Shown: positions 35,142-45,389 of the stretch, one piece after another | How the letters are laid out: every line of letters starts with the position of its first letter | Position numbering within the stretch: the stretch's first letter is position 1 | NCBI GenBank assembly: GCA_900544445.1 | Contig: UQVK01000003.1 | Span: forward strand, 44,651-108,650 | From: an uncultured Lachnospiraceae bacterium | Lineage (GTDB): Bacteria > Bacillota > Clostridia > Lachnospirales > Lachnospiraceae | Length of the DNA stretch: 64,000 nucleotides | Direction: 5' to 3' | The notes under the pieces: generated by a model | Seen by the model: the letters and a program-made list of their open reading frames with translations, nothing else | Database searches by the model: none | What the model was told of the DNA's origin: nothing | Made by a program: the position numbers and the translations under genes

Positions 35142-38100
35142 ATGAGTCTGAAGGAAGTATATCAGCCATATTTTAAAATCGGCGCTGCGGTAGGGGAGAA
35201 CGCGTTTGGGCGTCCGGCGGCACTGTATCATTTGTGGCAGGAATACGATTCCATTACCTGTGAAAATGATATGAAACCGGAAAAACTTCTGGATGAAAAA
35301 GAGAACAGAAGGGATCCTGGCAAATATGACAGAGATCCTGCGGTAAATCCTGAAGCGGCAAGAAAGTATCTGGAATATGCAAAAGAAAATGGAATGCGGA
35401 TGAGGGGGCATACGCTGGTATGGCACAATCAGACGCCCAGGTGGTTTTTTGCCAGAGGGTATGAAATGGGAGAGAATGCGCCTTTGGCAGACCGGGAAAC
35501 GATGCTGGCACGGCTGGACGGATACATCCGTTCGGTGATGACGTTCGTGCAGGAGGAATACCCCGGTATCATTTACGCCTGGGATGTGGTGAATGAAGCG
35601 GTAGAGGATGGAGGAATCCGGCCGTCCCTCTGGACGCAGACTGTGGGAGAGGACTATATTCTGCAGGCGTTTCGGATCGCAAGAAAATATGCGGCGCCTT
35701 CAGTCAGCCTTTTTTATAATGATTACGATACCTTCCTTCCGTGGAAAAGGGAGGTGATCTGCGAACGCATCCTGAAGCCGCTGCTCGCGGAAGGACTGGT
35801 GGACGGTATGGGGATGCAGTCCCATATGACCATGGAGAAGCCGGAGCTTTCCGAATATGAAAAGAGCCTGAGAACCTACGGCGCGCTGGGGCTGGAAATT
35901 CATGTGACGGAGCTGGATATTCATAACACGGACTCTTCCGCCATTTCCATGGAAGCGCTGGCTGACCGCTACCGGAGACTGTTTTCCATTCTGGTACGGG
36001 CGAAGAAGGAAGGCGCAGCCAATGTGACGAATGTGACTTTCTGGGGGCTGCAGGATGAGGAGAGCTGGCTGACCGGCTTCCGGGGAGCAAAGAGCTTTCC
36101 GCTGCTGTTCTGGAAAGGATATCGGCCGAAAGAGGCATATGGAGCCGTGCTCGCCGTACCGGGGATAGTGGAAGGGGATGCGCAGGACCGTCTGCCTGAC
36201 GGACAGCGATTTGTGTTCTGGGAAAGGGAGCAGACATACCGGCGGGAATACCATGTAAATCCCATGTCCCCTGCCGCTTCCGATGAAAATGACGGCAGCG
36301 CAGAGCACCCTTTTCAAACTATTCAGGCGGCGGCAGATGTGGCAGGGCCGGGAAGCTGTGTGAAGATTCATGGCGGCGTGTATCGGGAGTGCGTGAGTCC
36401 GGCCTTCGGCGGAAACGGGCCGGAGGAAATGGTATGCTATGAAGCCTATGGAGATGGAGAGGTGATCATCAAGGCTTCTGAAATCGCGGATGTATTTCGC
36501 AGAAGCGAGGGCTGGATTCTGTTTCCTTCTGAAAGCGCAGAAAAATCTCCTGAGAAAATTCAAATCTGGGAAGTCCGTCTTTCGGAAGGAAATCTGAAGA
36601 ACAAATTTGTCGGATACAATCCCTTCTGTGCTGTGAATATCCTTCATGACCGGCTTTTTATTGAATATGAAAAAACGGATATGACCACTTATCTGAACAG
36701 AAGGGGAATGGTATTCTGCGATGGAAAACCGCTCGTTCAGGTGGCTCTGTATAATCAGATGGCAGAGATCCCCGGCTCCTACTGGGTAGAGGCCAACGGG
36801 CAGACCGTTCATTTCCGGCTGGAGGATGACGGGGACCCGGCGGAACATTTGATCGAACTGACATGCAGGGAGCAGTGCTTCGCGCCTGCCGAACCCTTTC
36901 TTTCTTATATAAAAGTGAAGGGCCTGACCTGCGCCCATGCGGCGACAGGAGCTCCTGTACCGCAGAGAGGAGCGATTTCCTGCCACAGAGGACATCATTG
37001 GGTGATTGAGGATTGTAAAGTCGACTGGTCCAACGGAGTGGGGATTGATATTGGGAATGAATGCTGGCATCACACCCACAGGGACGGGGAGATCATCGGG
37101 CACACGGTGGTGAGAGGCTGTGAAATCCGGAACGCGGGTGTCTGCGGAATCGCGGGCCTGTTTGCCACGGATCTGCTGATTGAGGATAATCTGATCGAAG
37201 GGACCGGCTGGCAGAAAATGGAGCTTTCCTGGGAAGCAGGCGGTATTAAGGTGCATAACAGCCTGCGCAGCCTGATCCGGAGAAATATTTTTCGGAATAC
37301 TTTCCGCGCAGACCATCTCTGGATGGATGTGGGAAATGAAAATAACCGGATCACCGGAAATCTGTTCCTGGATGGAATTGAACAGAGAGAAGCGATATTT
37401 ATTGAATGTTCCAGAGAAGGGGTCAATCTGATCGACAACAACATTTTCTGGAACGTGGAGGGACGGTTCCGTCCCGAAGAGGTACCAGTGGAGCCGGGCA
37501 GTAAAGGATGGTACAAGATGGAGGAACACGGTGTGGTGAACGGCTATGCGGTATACGGAGAGGGAACGGACCGGCTGCATGTGGTTCACAACCTGATCGG
37601 CTGCTGCCGCAGCGCCGGATACTATGGAAAACCGGTTGCCTTCCGGATTTCAAACCGCGGAAGAGGCGGAACCGCAAGGGAAGCCGTGATTTCCAATAAT
37701 CTGTTCTATGACTGCGGGGAAGCGGCTGTCAAGTTCCCGACAAAGGACAACGATGCGCAGGGAAATCTTTATGTAAAGATGCCGGGCGGATATCTGCGTG
37801 TGCTGTATCCCGCTCCGGAGAACTGTCTGGATCTGGATGCCTGGCAGGAATTCTTCGGCTTTGACAGGGAAGGACAGGAAGGCTGGTTTGATATTTCGAT
37901 GGATACAAAAAACTGCAGCATGATCCTGACGGAGAAGGAAGATGCTTTCGGCGGACAACTCTCACATGACGGCAGGCACCTGTATGCACGACGGACGGAC
38001 CAGATTGTTGAAGTAAGAGGGCGCGCGGAGGTCTCTGAAGACTTTTACGGAATGGTTCGCGGAGAACGCAGCCTGCCCGGACCATTTGCGCAGCTCAGGC

Positions 38101-38165
38101 CGGGGCATAAATATGATCTTGACCCGAGAAAAAGTCATCAACAAAAAACGGAGGAAAATCAATGA
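35142..38165 (+). CDS. GH10 xylanase - GH120-like beta-xylosidase fusion
   Basis: 1007 residues, no signal peptide. Residues 1 to about 345 are a GH10 barrel: [10 protein letters not shown], acid/base E152 in [10 protein letters not shown] and nucleophile E257 in HVTELDIH. From about Y370 the protein is a right-handed beta-helix ([34 protein letters not shown]) resembling GH120 beta-xylosidase XylC. D729 in [10 protein letters not shown] and E755 in [10 protein letters not shown] correspond to the GH120 nucleophile and acid/base. The product would cut imported xylo-oligosaccharides internally and release xylose in one cytoplasmic polypeptide. GGAGGG precedes the ATG and the end overlaps the GH51 gene by four bases. 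The GH10 call is firm. The GH120 call rests on remembered motif similarity. Confidence 0.85.
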   Translation: MSLKEVYQPYFKIGAAVGENAFGRPAALYHLWQEYDSITCENDMKPEKLLDEKENRRDPGKYDRDPAVNPEAARKYLEYAKENGMRMRGHTLVWHNQTPRWFFARGYEMGENAPLADRETMLARLDGYIRSVMTFVQEEYPGIIYAWDVVNEAVEDGGIRPSLWTQTVGEDYILQAFRIARKYAAPSVSLFYNDYDTFLPWKREVICERILKPLLAEGLVDGMGMQSHMTMEKPELSEYEKSLRTYGALGLEIHVTELDIHNTDSSAISMEALADRYRRLFSILVRAKKEGAANVTNVTFWGLQDEESWLTGFRGAKSFPLLFWKGYRPKEAYGAVLAVPGIVEGDAQDRLPDGQRFVFWEREQTYRREYHVNPMSPAASDENDGSAEHPFQTIQAAADVAGPGSCVKIHGGVYRECVSPAFGGNGPEEMVCYEAYGDGEVIIKASEIADVFRRSEGWILFPSESAEKSPEKIQIWEVRLSEGNLKNKFVGYNPFCAVNILHDRLFIEYEKTDMTTYLNRRGMVFCDGKPLVQVALYNQMAEIPGSYWVEANGQTVHFRLEDDGDPAEHLIELTCREQCFAPAEPFLSYIKVKGLTCAHAATGAPVPQRGAISCHRGHHWVIEDCKVDWSNGVGIDIGNECWHHTHRDGEIIGHTVVRGCEIRNAGVCGIAGLFATDLLIEDNLIEGTGWQKMELSWEAGGIKVHNSLRSLIRRNIFRNTFRADHLWMDVGNENNRITGNLFLDGIEQREAIFIECSREGVNLIDNNIFWNVEGRFRPEEVPVEPGSKGWYKMEEHGVVNGYAVYGEGTDRLHVVHNLIGCCRSAGYYGKPVAFRISNRGRGGTAREAVISNNLFYDCGEAAVKFPTKDNDAQGNLYVKMPGGYLRVLYPAPENCLDLDAWQEFFGFDREGQEGWFDISMDTKNCSMILTEKEDAFGGQLSHDGRHLYARRTDQIVEVRGRAEVSEDFYGMVRGERSLPGPFAQLRPGHKYDLDPRKSHQQKTEENQ

Positions 38166-39670
38166 TAAAACTGTATATTAATGAAAAGAAGAAAATGGGC
38201 CGGATCAGTCCTGAAATTTATGGACATTTCAGCGAGCATCTGGGAAGATGTATCTATGAGGGGCTGTATGTCGGGGAGGATTCCCCCATCCCCAATGTGA
38301 AGGGCATCCGTACGGATGTGGTGGAGGCGCTGCGTGAGATCCGCGTGCCGGTGCTTCGCTGGCCGGGAGGCTGCTTTGCGGATGAATATCACTGGAAGGA
38401 CGGCATCGGGCCGAAAGAAAAGAGGAAGAAGATGGTCAATACCCACTGGGGAGGTGTGGTAGAGGACAACAGCTTCGGAACCCATGAGTTTTTTGAACTG
38501 TGCGAACAGATCGGCTGCAAGGCATATGTGAACGGAAATGTGGGAAGCGGCACGGTGCAGGAGATGAGTGAATGGGTGGAATACATGACGTTTGACGGAA
38601 TCTCTCCCATGGCTGATCTGCGTAAGGAGAACGGAAGGGAAAAGCCATGGAGACTGGACTACTTCGGCGTCGGAAACGAGAACTGGGGATGCGGCGGGAA
38701 TATGACGCCGGATTACTATGCGCATCTTTACCGCAGGTACCAGACCTATGTGCGCTGCTACGATAAAAACGCGCCGGTTTTCAAGATATGCGGCGGAGCG
38801 AATGCGGATGATTATGAGTGGACGGATGTGGTGCTTCGGGAATGCTTCCGCAGTCCTGCACCGCCCCAGGCGCATGGCTTTATGGACGGCCTGAGCGTAC
38901 ACTATTATGTAGGGGTGGAAAAAGGGGAGCATAAGGGAAGCGCGACGGAGTTTGATGAAGCGCGCTGGTTTGATACTCTTTCCCATGCGGTGAAAATGGA
39001 GGAACTGATCAATCGCCACGGCGCTATCATGGATCGGTACGATCCGGAGAAAAAGATCGGAATGATCGTGGATGAATGGGGCTGCTGGCACGATGTGGAG
39101 CCCGGAACCAATCCAGGCTTTCTGTATCAGCAGAATACCATGCGGGATGCATTGACGGCAGGCATCACGCTGAATATCTTCAACAGGCACTGCGACAGGG
39201 TGAAGATGGCCTGCATCGCGCAGATGGTCAATGTGCTTCAGGCCGTGATTCTGACGGAAGGGCCGAGGATGGTAAAAACGCCCACCTGGTATGTCTTCCA
39301 CATGTACAGACATCATCAGGGCGCTCAGCTGGTCGAGAGCTTTCTGGAGGGAGTGGAAAAGATTGGCATGAAGGAAGAGGAGATGGTTCCGAACGTGCAG
39401 GAATCCGTCTCCGTGGATGAGGAAGGCGTGATAAGCATTACGCTGAACAATCTGTCCCTCACCCAGGAACAGGAAATGGAAATTGTGCTGGAAGAGAAAA
39501 CCTGTGAAAAGGTGGAAGCCACGCTGCTTTGCGGCGGAATGCGGGATTACAACACCTTTGATATGCCGGAACGCGTGAAAGAGGAGTGTTTTAAGGATTA
39601 TCAGAGAACGGAGAGGGGACTTCGTCTCCGTCTCCCGGCCTGCAGCGTTCTGCTTTTGAGAATCGGCTGA
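38162..39670 (+). CDS. abfA: Alpha-L-arabinofuranosidase, GH51
   Basis: 502 residues, the usual length of intracellular GH51 enzymes. Acid/base E173 lies in [11 protein letters not shown] and nucleophile E305 in [10 protein letters not shown]. The early [12 protein letters not shown] motif is diagnostic. It removes arabinose side chains from arabinoxylan or arabinan oligosaccharides in the cytoplasm. It starts inside the end of the GH10 fusion gene (ATGA overlap), so translation is coupled. CGGAGGAAAA precedes the start. Confidence 0.95.
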   Translation: MIKLYINEKKKMGRISPEIYGHFSEHLGRCIYEGLYVGEDSPIPNVKGIRTDVVEALREIRVPVLRWPGGCFADEYHWKDGIGPKEKRKKMVNTHWGGVVEDNSFGTHEFFELCEQIGCKAYVNGNVGSGTVQEMSEWVEYMTFDGISPMADLRKENGREKPWRLDYFGVGNENWGCGGNMTPDYYAHLYRRYQTYVRCYDKNAPVFKICGGANADDYEWTDVVLRECFRSPAPPQAHGFMDGLSVHYYVGVEKGEHKGSATEFDEARWFDTLSHAVKMEELINRHGAIMDRYDPEKKIGMIVDEWGCWHDVEPGTNPGFLYQQNTMRDALTAGITLNIFNRHCDRVKMACIAQMVNVLQAVILTEGPRMVKTPTWYVFHMYRHHQGAQLVESFLEGVEKIGMKEEEMVPNVQESVSVDEEGVISITLNNLSLTQEQEMEIVLEEKTCEKVEATLLCGGMRDYNTFDMPERVKEECFKDYQRTERGLRLRLPACSVLLLRIG

Positions 39671-39707
39671 TCTGTCTGGCCGATCCTGGAGAAAGGAGAA
39701 AGAGTAA

Positions 39708-41384
39708 ATGGTAGAATATGAAAGAAAGCAGGTATCCCTGGCGGTATATACCCGCCGGGCGGTACCCGGCGTATATCCGGACGGACTCGCGCGCAGCGTG
39801 CATTTTGCGGTAAGCCGGGACGGAAAAACGTATGAGCCATGGAATTCAGGATATGGAATTCTGTTCGCGGAAGGGACGATAACGGAGCAGAATACCATCC
39901 GTCCCAAAGGCGTAAAGGATCCGCACCTGTCCAGAAGAAGGGACGGCAGCTTTGCCATTACGGCCAGACGCGTGGAGGAGGACGGCAGCGAGGACGAAGA
40001 AAGCCGGGGAAAGGTGCTTCTGTGGCTGACGGAGGATTTCATCCGTTTCACGGCATGCGGACTGGTGGAGGAAAACGGGCTTTTGGAGGAGCAGGAAGGA
40101 ACGGATACGCTGCTCCCGGTGGATGCCGCTGTCTGCGGCCGGGCGGCTCTTTATTGGGGAAAGCTCCGTAACATTGGGATTCACCTGCCGGAACGGGTAA
40201 AGGTTTCCGATGCGGAGGAGCTGGAACGGGTGAAGGCTCTCGCCGTCTATACGGACGGTTCCACGGCAGAGAAGCAGGTGGACTGGGACAGCGCCTGCGT
40301 GGACTTCAGCAGGAAAGGAGAGTATCTGATCAGAGGCCGGGTAAAAAGCCCCGCTTATCCTTTCCCGCTGGACCGCGGCTGGGGAGATCCGGTGATCTTT
40401 CCGTGGGAAGGAAAATATTATTATATCGCGACCAATGATAACCGGAACGATATCGGATTCTATGTACGTGAGGCGGAGCGGCCGGAAGAACTGTTCGGAG
40501 AGCATGTGAAACAGCATGTGATCCTGGATTATGATGAAAAAAGGGAGCTGATTCAGACCTTTTGGGCGCCGGAATTTCACGTGATCGGAGGACGGCTGTA
40601 CATTCTGTTTGCCGTTGGCCCCAGGGAATGGGGACCGCAGTGCTGGCTGATGCGGCTGAAGGAGGGAGGACGCATCACGGATCCTGCAGCCTGGGAGGAT
40701 CCGGTGAGAATCCGGAAAAAAGACGGAAGCTTTCTGTGCAGGGAAGGGATTACGCTGGACATGACCTTTCTGAAAGCGGGAAGGCGCTCCTATGTGGTAT
40801 GGTCTTATCGAAATGGAATCAACACGCCGCTGGATACCGGCTCCATGCTCTACATTGCTCAGATTGATGAAAACGCGCCCTGGCAGCTGGTCAGCGATCC
40901 CGTGCTTCTGAGCAGACCCCTGTATGGATGGGAGAATACGGAAGGGACGATCAATAACGAGGGGCCGCATGCCTTTACGATGGGAGGAATGGTTTATCTG
41001 ACTTATTCCGGCGGTTCGGCCAACGGCTATACCTACGTTCTTGGTATGTTGTGCGCAAAGGAATCTTCAGACCTGACTGATCCGGACAGCTGGGAAAAAA
41101 GCGTGGCGCCGGTGCTGTCCTTTTACAGCGTGGAAGGGCAATACGGCCCGGGACACAATTCTTTTTTCATTGACCCCGACGGAAACCTGATGATCGCTTA
41201 CCATGCGGAAACAGCCATTGATGACAGCATCCGTTGTCCGGGAATCCGAAGAGTACATTTCGATATTCAGGGAAGGCCGAGATTTGATCTGTCGGCGGAC
41301 CGGGATCTGGATCCAAAGCTGTGCGAGGTGAGCCTGCGGGTGATGGTATGTCCGGAAGAAAAAGACGGAGAGGGGGAGAACTGA
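39708..41384 (+). CDS. GH43 glycoside hydrolase, second N-extended paralogue
   Basis: 558 residues, cytosolic. The same layout as the protein at 23960: N-terminal domain (GYGILFAEG, VKDPHLSRRRDGSFAITARR), Ig-like segment (VKALAVYTDGSTAEKQVDWD), then a GH43 propeller. Candidate catalytic residues are Asp in GWGDPVIF, the acidic site in WAPEFHV and Glu in NNEGPHAF. The two paralogues probably differ in side-chain or linkage preference. AAAGGAG lies before ATG 39708. It is the fourth enzyme-side gene of the xylan operon, followed one base later by the esterase gene. Confidence 0.86.
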   Translation: MVEYERKQVSLAVYTRRAVPGVYPDGLARSVHFAVSRDGKTYEPWNSGYGILFAEGTITEQNTIRPKGVKDPHLSRRRDGSFAITARRVEEDGSEDEESRGKVLLWLTEDFIRFTACGLVEENGLLEEQEGTDTLLPVDAAVCGRAALYWGKLRNIGIHLPERVKVSDAEELERVKALAVYTDGSTAEKQVDWDSACVDFSRKGEYLIRGRVKSPAYPFPLDRGWGDPVIFPWEGKYYYIATNDNRNDIGFYVREAERPEELFGEHVKQHVILDYDEKRELIQTFWAPEFHVIGGRLYILFAVGPREWGPQCWLMRLKEGGRITDPAAWEDPVRIRKKDGSFLCREGITLDMTFLKAGRRSYVVWSYRNGINTPLDTGSMLYIAQIDENAPWQLVSDPVLLSRPLYGWENTEGTINNEGPHAFTMGGMVYLTYSGGSANGYTYVLGMLCAKESSDLTDPDSWEKSVAPVLSFYSVEGQYGPGHNSFFIDPDGNLMIAYHAETAIDDSIRCPGIRRVHFDIQGRPRFDLSADRDLDPKLCEVSLRVMVCPEEKDGEGEN

Positions 41385-41385
41385 T

Positions 41386-42900
41386 ATGCTGAAAATAGTG
41401 AAAACGGAAAACGGTCTGGTACGGGGACTGCCTGCGGCGGATCCGAGGGTGATTTCCTTTAAGGGAATCCCCTTTGCCGCCCCGCCGGTAGGGAAGCTTC
41501 GCTGGAAGGCGCCGCAGCCTGCGGCGGACTGGGAAGGGGTGCGGGACTGCCTGGAATTTGCGCCCATTTCCATGCAGAGTATTCCGGGGCTGGATAAGGA
41601 AAATATTTATACCAGGGAGTGGAATGTGGATCCTTCGATTCCCATGAGCGAAGACTGCCTGTACCTGAATGTCTGGACGCCCGCCGAAAGTGATAAGGAC
41701 AGGCTTCCCGTTTTCGTATGGTATTTTGGCGGCGCGCTTCAATGGGGAAATACGGCGGAGATGGAGTTTGACGGCGAGCGGCTGGCGCGCAGGGGAATCG
41801 TGGTGGTGACGGTAAATTACCGTTTGAATGTCTTCGGCTTTCTCGCCCATCCGGAGCTTTTTGAAGAAGCACCGGACGCGCCGGCCAATTTCGGCAATCT
41901 GGATCAGCAGTACGGCCTGTTCTGGACAAAACGTAATATCGCGGCTTTTGGCGGCGATCCGGACAACATCACGATCGGAGGCCAGTCTGCGGGCGGAGGC
42001 AGTGTGCTGACTCAGCTGAACTGTGAAGGAAACCGGGGTTACATACAAAAAGCCATTGTAGAGAGCGGCGTTTTCCTGGATCCATATCAGGAACGGTTAA
42101 AACTGACAAGAGAGCAGGCGCTGGAACAGGGAAAACGCTTTTTTGAGTATCTGGGCGTGCGGACGCTGGAGGAAGCGAGGGCGCTTCCTGCGGAATTTAT
42201 CCGCGATAAGAACGACGCCTTCGGCGCGTTCTGGGTTACCATTCCGGACGGCGTATATCAGACCGATACATATTGGAACAATATGGCGGCAGGGAGGTTC
42301 CTGGATGTGCCGATTCTGACAGGATATACGGAGGATGAATTTCTGGCCGGGCCTCAGGCGTCCGACATGGAAGGTCTGAAAAAGGAAGCGGAGGAGAAAT
42401 TCGGGGAACGGGCAGGCGAGTTCCTGAGGCTCATCCGGGAAAAAAGCGGAAAAAACGAAAAATCATTTGAGGAAGTAAGGGCAGCCGCACAGATTCATTC
42501 GGTTGAACTCGGCATCCGCAGGATGCATCAGCTTCTTGTACGTTCCGGAGCGAAACAGCCCATGTACGTATATTCCTTTGGCCCCCATATTCCAGGATGG
42601 GACAATCCGGGCGCCTTTCATTCTGTGGACCTGTGGTTTTTCTTTGAGACGCTGGCCAAGTGCTGGAGACCCTTTACCGGGGGCCACTATGACCTTGCCA
42701 GACTGATGTGCAATTATTGGACGGAATTCATCAAAAAGGGAAATCCTGACGGCAGAGACGCGGACGGAACACAGATGCCTGCCTGGGATGCTTTCACGGA
42801 GGAGGCCCCCATGGTGATGACCTTCTGCGGCGGAGCAAGAGAAGAAAGCCTGCCGGAAGATGAATGGATGGCTTTTATGAAAAATAATGTGAAGGGATGA
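41386..42900 (+). CDS. Type B carboxylesterase
   Basis: 504 residues of the alpha/beta-hydrolase carboxylesterase family. FKGIPFAAPPVGKLRWKAPQP, SEDCLYLNVWTP, nucleophile S201 in IGGQSAGGGSV and H412 in FHSVDLWFFF mark the active site. In this operon it most likely cleaves acetyl or feruloyl esters from xylan fragments, but the family is broad. It lacks a signal peptide. Start one base after the previous stop with GAGAGGGGGAG upstream. Confidence 0.88.
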   Translation: MLKIVKTENGLVRGLPAADPRVISFKGIPFAAPPVGKLRWKAPQPAADWEGVRDCLEFAPISMQSIPGLDKENIYTREWNVDPSIPMSEDCLYLNVWTPAESDKDRLPVFVWYFGGALQWGNTAEMEFDGERLARRGIVVVTVNYRLNVFGFLAHPELFEEAPDAPANFGNLDQQYGLFWTKRNIAAFGGDPDNITIGGQSAGGGSVLTQLNCEGNRGYIQKAIVESGVFLDPYQERLKLTREQALEQGKRFFEYLGVRTLEEARALPAEFIRDKNDAFGAFWVTIPDGVYQTDTYWNNMAAGRFLDVPILTGYTEDEFLAGPQASDMEGLKKEAEEKFGERAGEFLRLIREKSGKNEKSFEEVRAAAQIHSVELGIRRMHQLLVRSGAKQPMYVYSFGPHIPGWDNPGAFHSVDLWFFFETLAKCWRPFTGGHYDLARLMCNYWTEFIKKGNPDGRDADGTQMPAWDAFTEEAPMVMTFCGGAREESLPEDEWMAFMKNNVKG

Positions 42901-42916
42901 GCGAAGAGGAGAACAG

Positions 42917-44443
42917 ATGAACAGAAAAAAATATGTCGTGGAGCAGGGAGCATCGGTTCCCTTTCATAACAGAACGGATTATTGTGTGGGGACGGGGCGG
43001 ATGGGCCTGGCTCTGCAGAAGGAATATCAGGAACAGCTCGCGCTGGTACAGGAGGAAATCGGCTTTTCCCATATCAGGGGGCATGGCCTGTTTTCGGATG
43101 ATATGGGGATCTATCGGGAATATGAAGATGAAAACGGAGAAAAGCATGCCGAATACTGCTTTACCTATCTGGATCTGGTGATGGACAGTTATCTGAAGCT
43201 GAATATCCGGCCTTTTCTGGAACTGGGTTTCATGCCTGCGAAGCTGGCCAGCGGCGATCAGACTGTTTTTTACTGGAAGGGGAATGTGACCCCGCCCAAA
43301 AGCTACGCGGCCTGGTGCAAGCTGGTTCAGGCGACTCTTCGCCACCTGATAGAGCGTTACGGTGCGGATGAGGTGACCGGATGGCCGATCGAGGTATGGA
43401 ACGAGCCGAACCTGCCCGGCTTCTGGAAGGATGCGGACATGGAAGAGTATTTTCTGCTCTTTGCGGAAACCTTTGCGGCGGTTAAGGAAGTGGATTCCCG
43501 GTTTCGGGTCGGCGGCCCGGCCATCTGTGGGGTGGAGGATGAAAAATGGATCCGCTGCTTCCTTGAATTCTGCAGCAGAGAGAGGATACCGCTGGATTTT
43601 GTAACCCGTCACCATTATACGACCGAGGTGCCTGAAACGGCGGGACATTATGGCTATGTGAAGCTGCGGGAACCGGAGGAGGGCTTTGAAAACCTGCAGA
43701 GCACCAGAGATATTGTGGACAGCTTCACACAGTACAGGGGGCTGGAGATTCATATTACGGAATTCAACACGTCTTATGTCCCCAACTGTCCGCTGCATGA
43801 TACCAACCAGAATGCAGCTTATATCGCGCACCAGCTTTCCAGACTCGGTGATGTGAATGAATCCTATTCCTACTGGACCTTCGGAGATATTTTCGAGGAA
43901 TTTGGCGTGCCGTTTACGCCTTTCCATGGAGGTTTTGGGCTGGTCGCAAACGGAGGAATTCCCAAACCCACATTCTGGACCTTCCGGTTTTTCAAGGAAC
44001 TGCAGGGGACCTGCGTACATCGTTCCGAGGACGCGGTGATCGTAAAGCGCGGTGATGGAAGCTATCGGGGCGCAGCCTGGAACCGGACGATGAACGGGAG
44101 CGGCGAAACGCTGGAGCTGGAATTTCTGCTTCCCATGGAAGCAAAGCAGGAGAATGCCGGGGAATGCTGCATCCTCACCAAAACCGTGGATGAGGTGACC
44201 TGTAACCCGCTGAAGCTGTGGCATGATATGGGAGAACCTTCCAGCCTGTCGGAAGCGCAGAAAAAACTGTTGAAGGAAGGTGCAAAGCCGTTTGTAGAGA
44301 CATTCAGAGAGCATCTTGTGGACGGAAAGGTGCAGATAAGCCTTATGGTAAGGGAAAATGGTGTGGTATATTTTGAAGTGTTCCCTGTGAAAGATGGAAG
44401 CGACAGGGGGTACAGTTACCAGAAGGCAGTGAGAAGAAAATAA
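42917..44443 (+). CDS. xynB: Beta-xylosidase, GH39
   Basis: 508 residues. Acid/base E163 lies in EVWNEPNLPGFW and nucleophile E282 in HITEFNTSY, at positions close to those of characterised GH39 beta-xylosidases. It releases xylose from short xylo-oligosaccharides in the cytoplasm, so the operon encodes at least two potential xylose-releasing activities. AAGAGGAG precedes the ATG. A strong terminator follows, closing the xylan operon. Confidence 0.93.
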   Translation: MNRKKYVVEQGASVPFHNRTDYCVGTGRMGLALQKEYQEQLALVQEEIGFSHIRGHGLFSDDMGIYREYEDENGEKHAEYCFTYLDLVMDSYLKLNIRPFLELGFMPAKLASGDQTVFYWKGNVTPPKSYAAWCKLVQATLRHLIERYGADEVTGWPIEVWNEPNLPGFWKDADMEEYFLLFAETFAAVKEVDSRFRVGGPAICGVEDEKWIRCFLEFCSRERIPLDFVTRHHYTTEVPETAGHYGYVKLREPEEGFENLQSTRDIVDSFTQYRGLEIHITEFNTSYVPNCPLHDTNQNAAYIAHQLSRLGDVNESYSYWTFGDIFEEFGVPFTPFHGGFGLVANGGIPKPTFWTFRFFKELQGTCVHRSEDAVIVKRGDGSYRGAAWNRTMNGSGETLELEFLLPMEAKQENAGECCILTKTVDEVTCNPLKLWHDMGEPSSLSEAQKKLLKEGAKPFVETFREHLVDGKVQISLMVRENGVVYFEVFPVKDGSDRGYSYQKAVRRK

Positions 44444-44477
44444 ATATTTTCAAAGAAGCATATTTGCAGGAATTTAT

Positions 44478-44520
44478 AAAACAGTCAAAAGTTCTGAGGG
44501 GGCTTTTGGCTGTTTTATTT
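44478..44520 (+). terminator. Terminator of the xylan operon
   Basis: AAAACAGTCAAAAG (44478-44491) pairs with CTTTTGGCTGTTTT (44503-44516), followed by ATTT. Confidence 0.8.
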
Positions 44521-44525
44521 CTGAT

Positions 44526-45215
44526 TTGCTTCCTGTCGGAATTGAAAATTTTGAGGAATTCCAGGCGGATGATATTCTGATTCTCACGCTGCTTTGTTCC
44601 CGGCTGAAGGGCAAAAAGGTGGATGCGACTGAGGTGGCGGCAATTATCGAGATATGTCATACAGCGTCGCTGATCCACGACGATATTATCGATGATGCGG
44701 ATACAAGGCGCGGCCAGCTGTCCGTTCAGAAAAAGTTTGGGCGGGAAATGGCAGTCTATTGCGGCGATTTTATGATCTTTGCCGCAATGGGACGTACAGA
44801 CCTGAGGATTAAGCCGTGGTACAGAGCCATGTTTTCCAGGCTTGAGATGATGTGCGATGGTGAGATCAGCCAGTACGACAATCAGTATAATACGGATATA
44901 AAGGAAGAGAAATACATGGAAAATATCGTGGGAAAAACGTCCGCCATGTTCAGCATCGCCTGTGAAGCGGGCGCATATGAGGGGAAATGTGATCCGGATG
45001 AAATAGAAGCGATAGATGAATTTGCAAAAAATCTGGGACTCTTATTCCAGATCAGGGCCGCCGGAGGATACGGTTATACGCTTAAGAAAATGGAACACTT
45101 TAAAAATCTGGCGAAGGAAAGCCTTGAGATATTCGGAGACTCTGTTGCCAGAAGAAAACTCACAGAGCTGGTTGATTATCTCTGGGAGAGCACGAACGTC
45201 TTGCGTATGGAATAG
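44526..45215 (+). pseudogene. Degenerate polyprenyl synthetase
   Basis: 229 readable residues match the trans-isoprenyl diphosphate synthase fold: ICHTASLIHDDIIDDADTRRG contains the first Asp-rich motif. After LGLLFQI the expected second motif (DDILD) is missing. The sequence jumps to AAGGYGYTLKK and the C-terminal helices, so roughly 40-60 residues are deleted. The N-terminus with GKRLRP is also absent and the only start is a TTG without a ribosome binding site. The protein cannot bind both magnesium clusters and is almost certainly inactive. Confidence 0.7.
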
Positions 45216-45232
45216 GAATGTGCGTATGGAAC

Positions 45233-45281
45233 AGGAATGGAAGGACTGCCGCTTTTTTCGCAGCTTCCATTCCTTTTTTTT
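45233..45281 (+). terminator. Terminator before pnp
   Basis: AGGAATGGAAG (45233-45243) pairs with CTTCCATTCCT (45264-45274), with an inner CTGC/GCAG step, then a run of eight Ts. Confidence 0.85.
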
Positions 45282-45389
45282 CATAACTTCCATTCCCGCT
45301 CTGGCAGGAACGGGAAGATTCTGGTATACTGATATCTGTATGAAAAACATCAGAAGGAGCCAGGAGCGCTCCGGAATGGAGGAATACCT

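Noticed and set aside
35700..40051. Two minus-strand open frames of about 630 codons each
   Set aside because: They are antisense to the GH10 fusion and to GH51/GH43, have no ribosome binding sites or recognisable domains, and are explained by codon bias.
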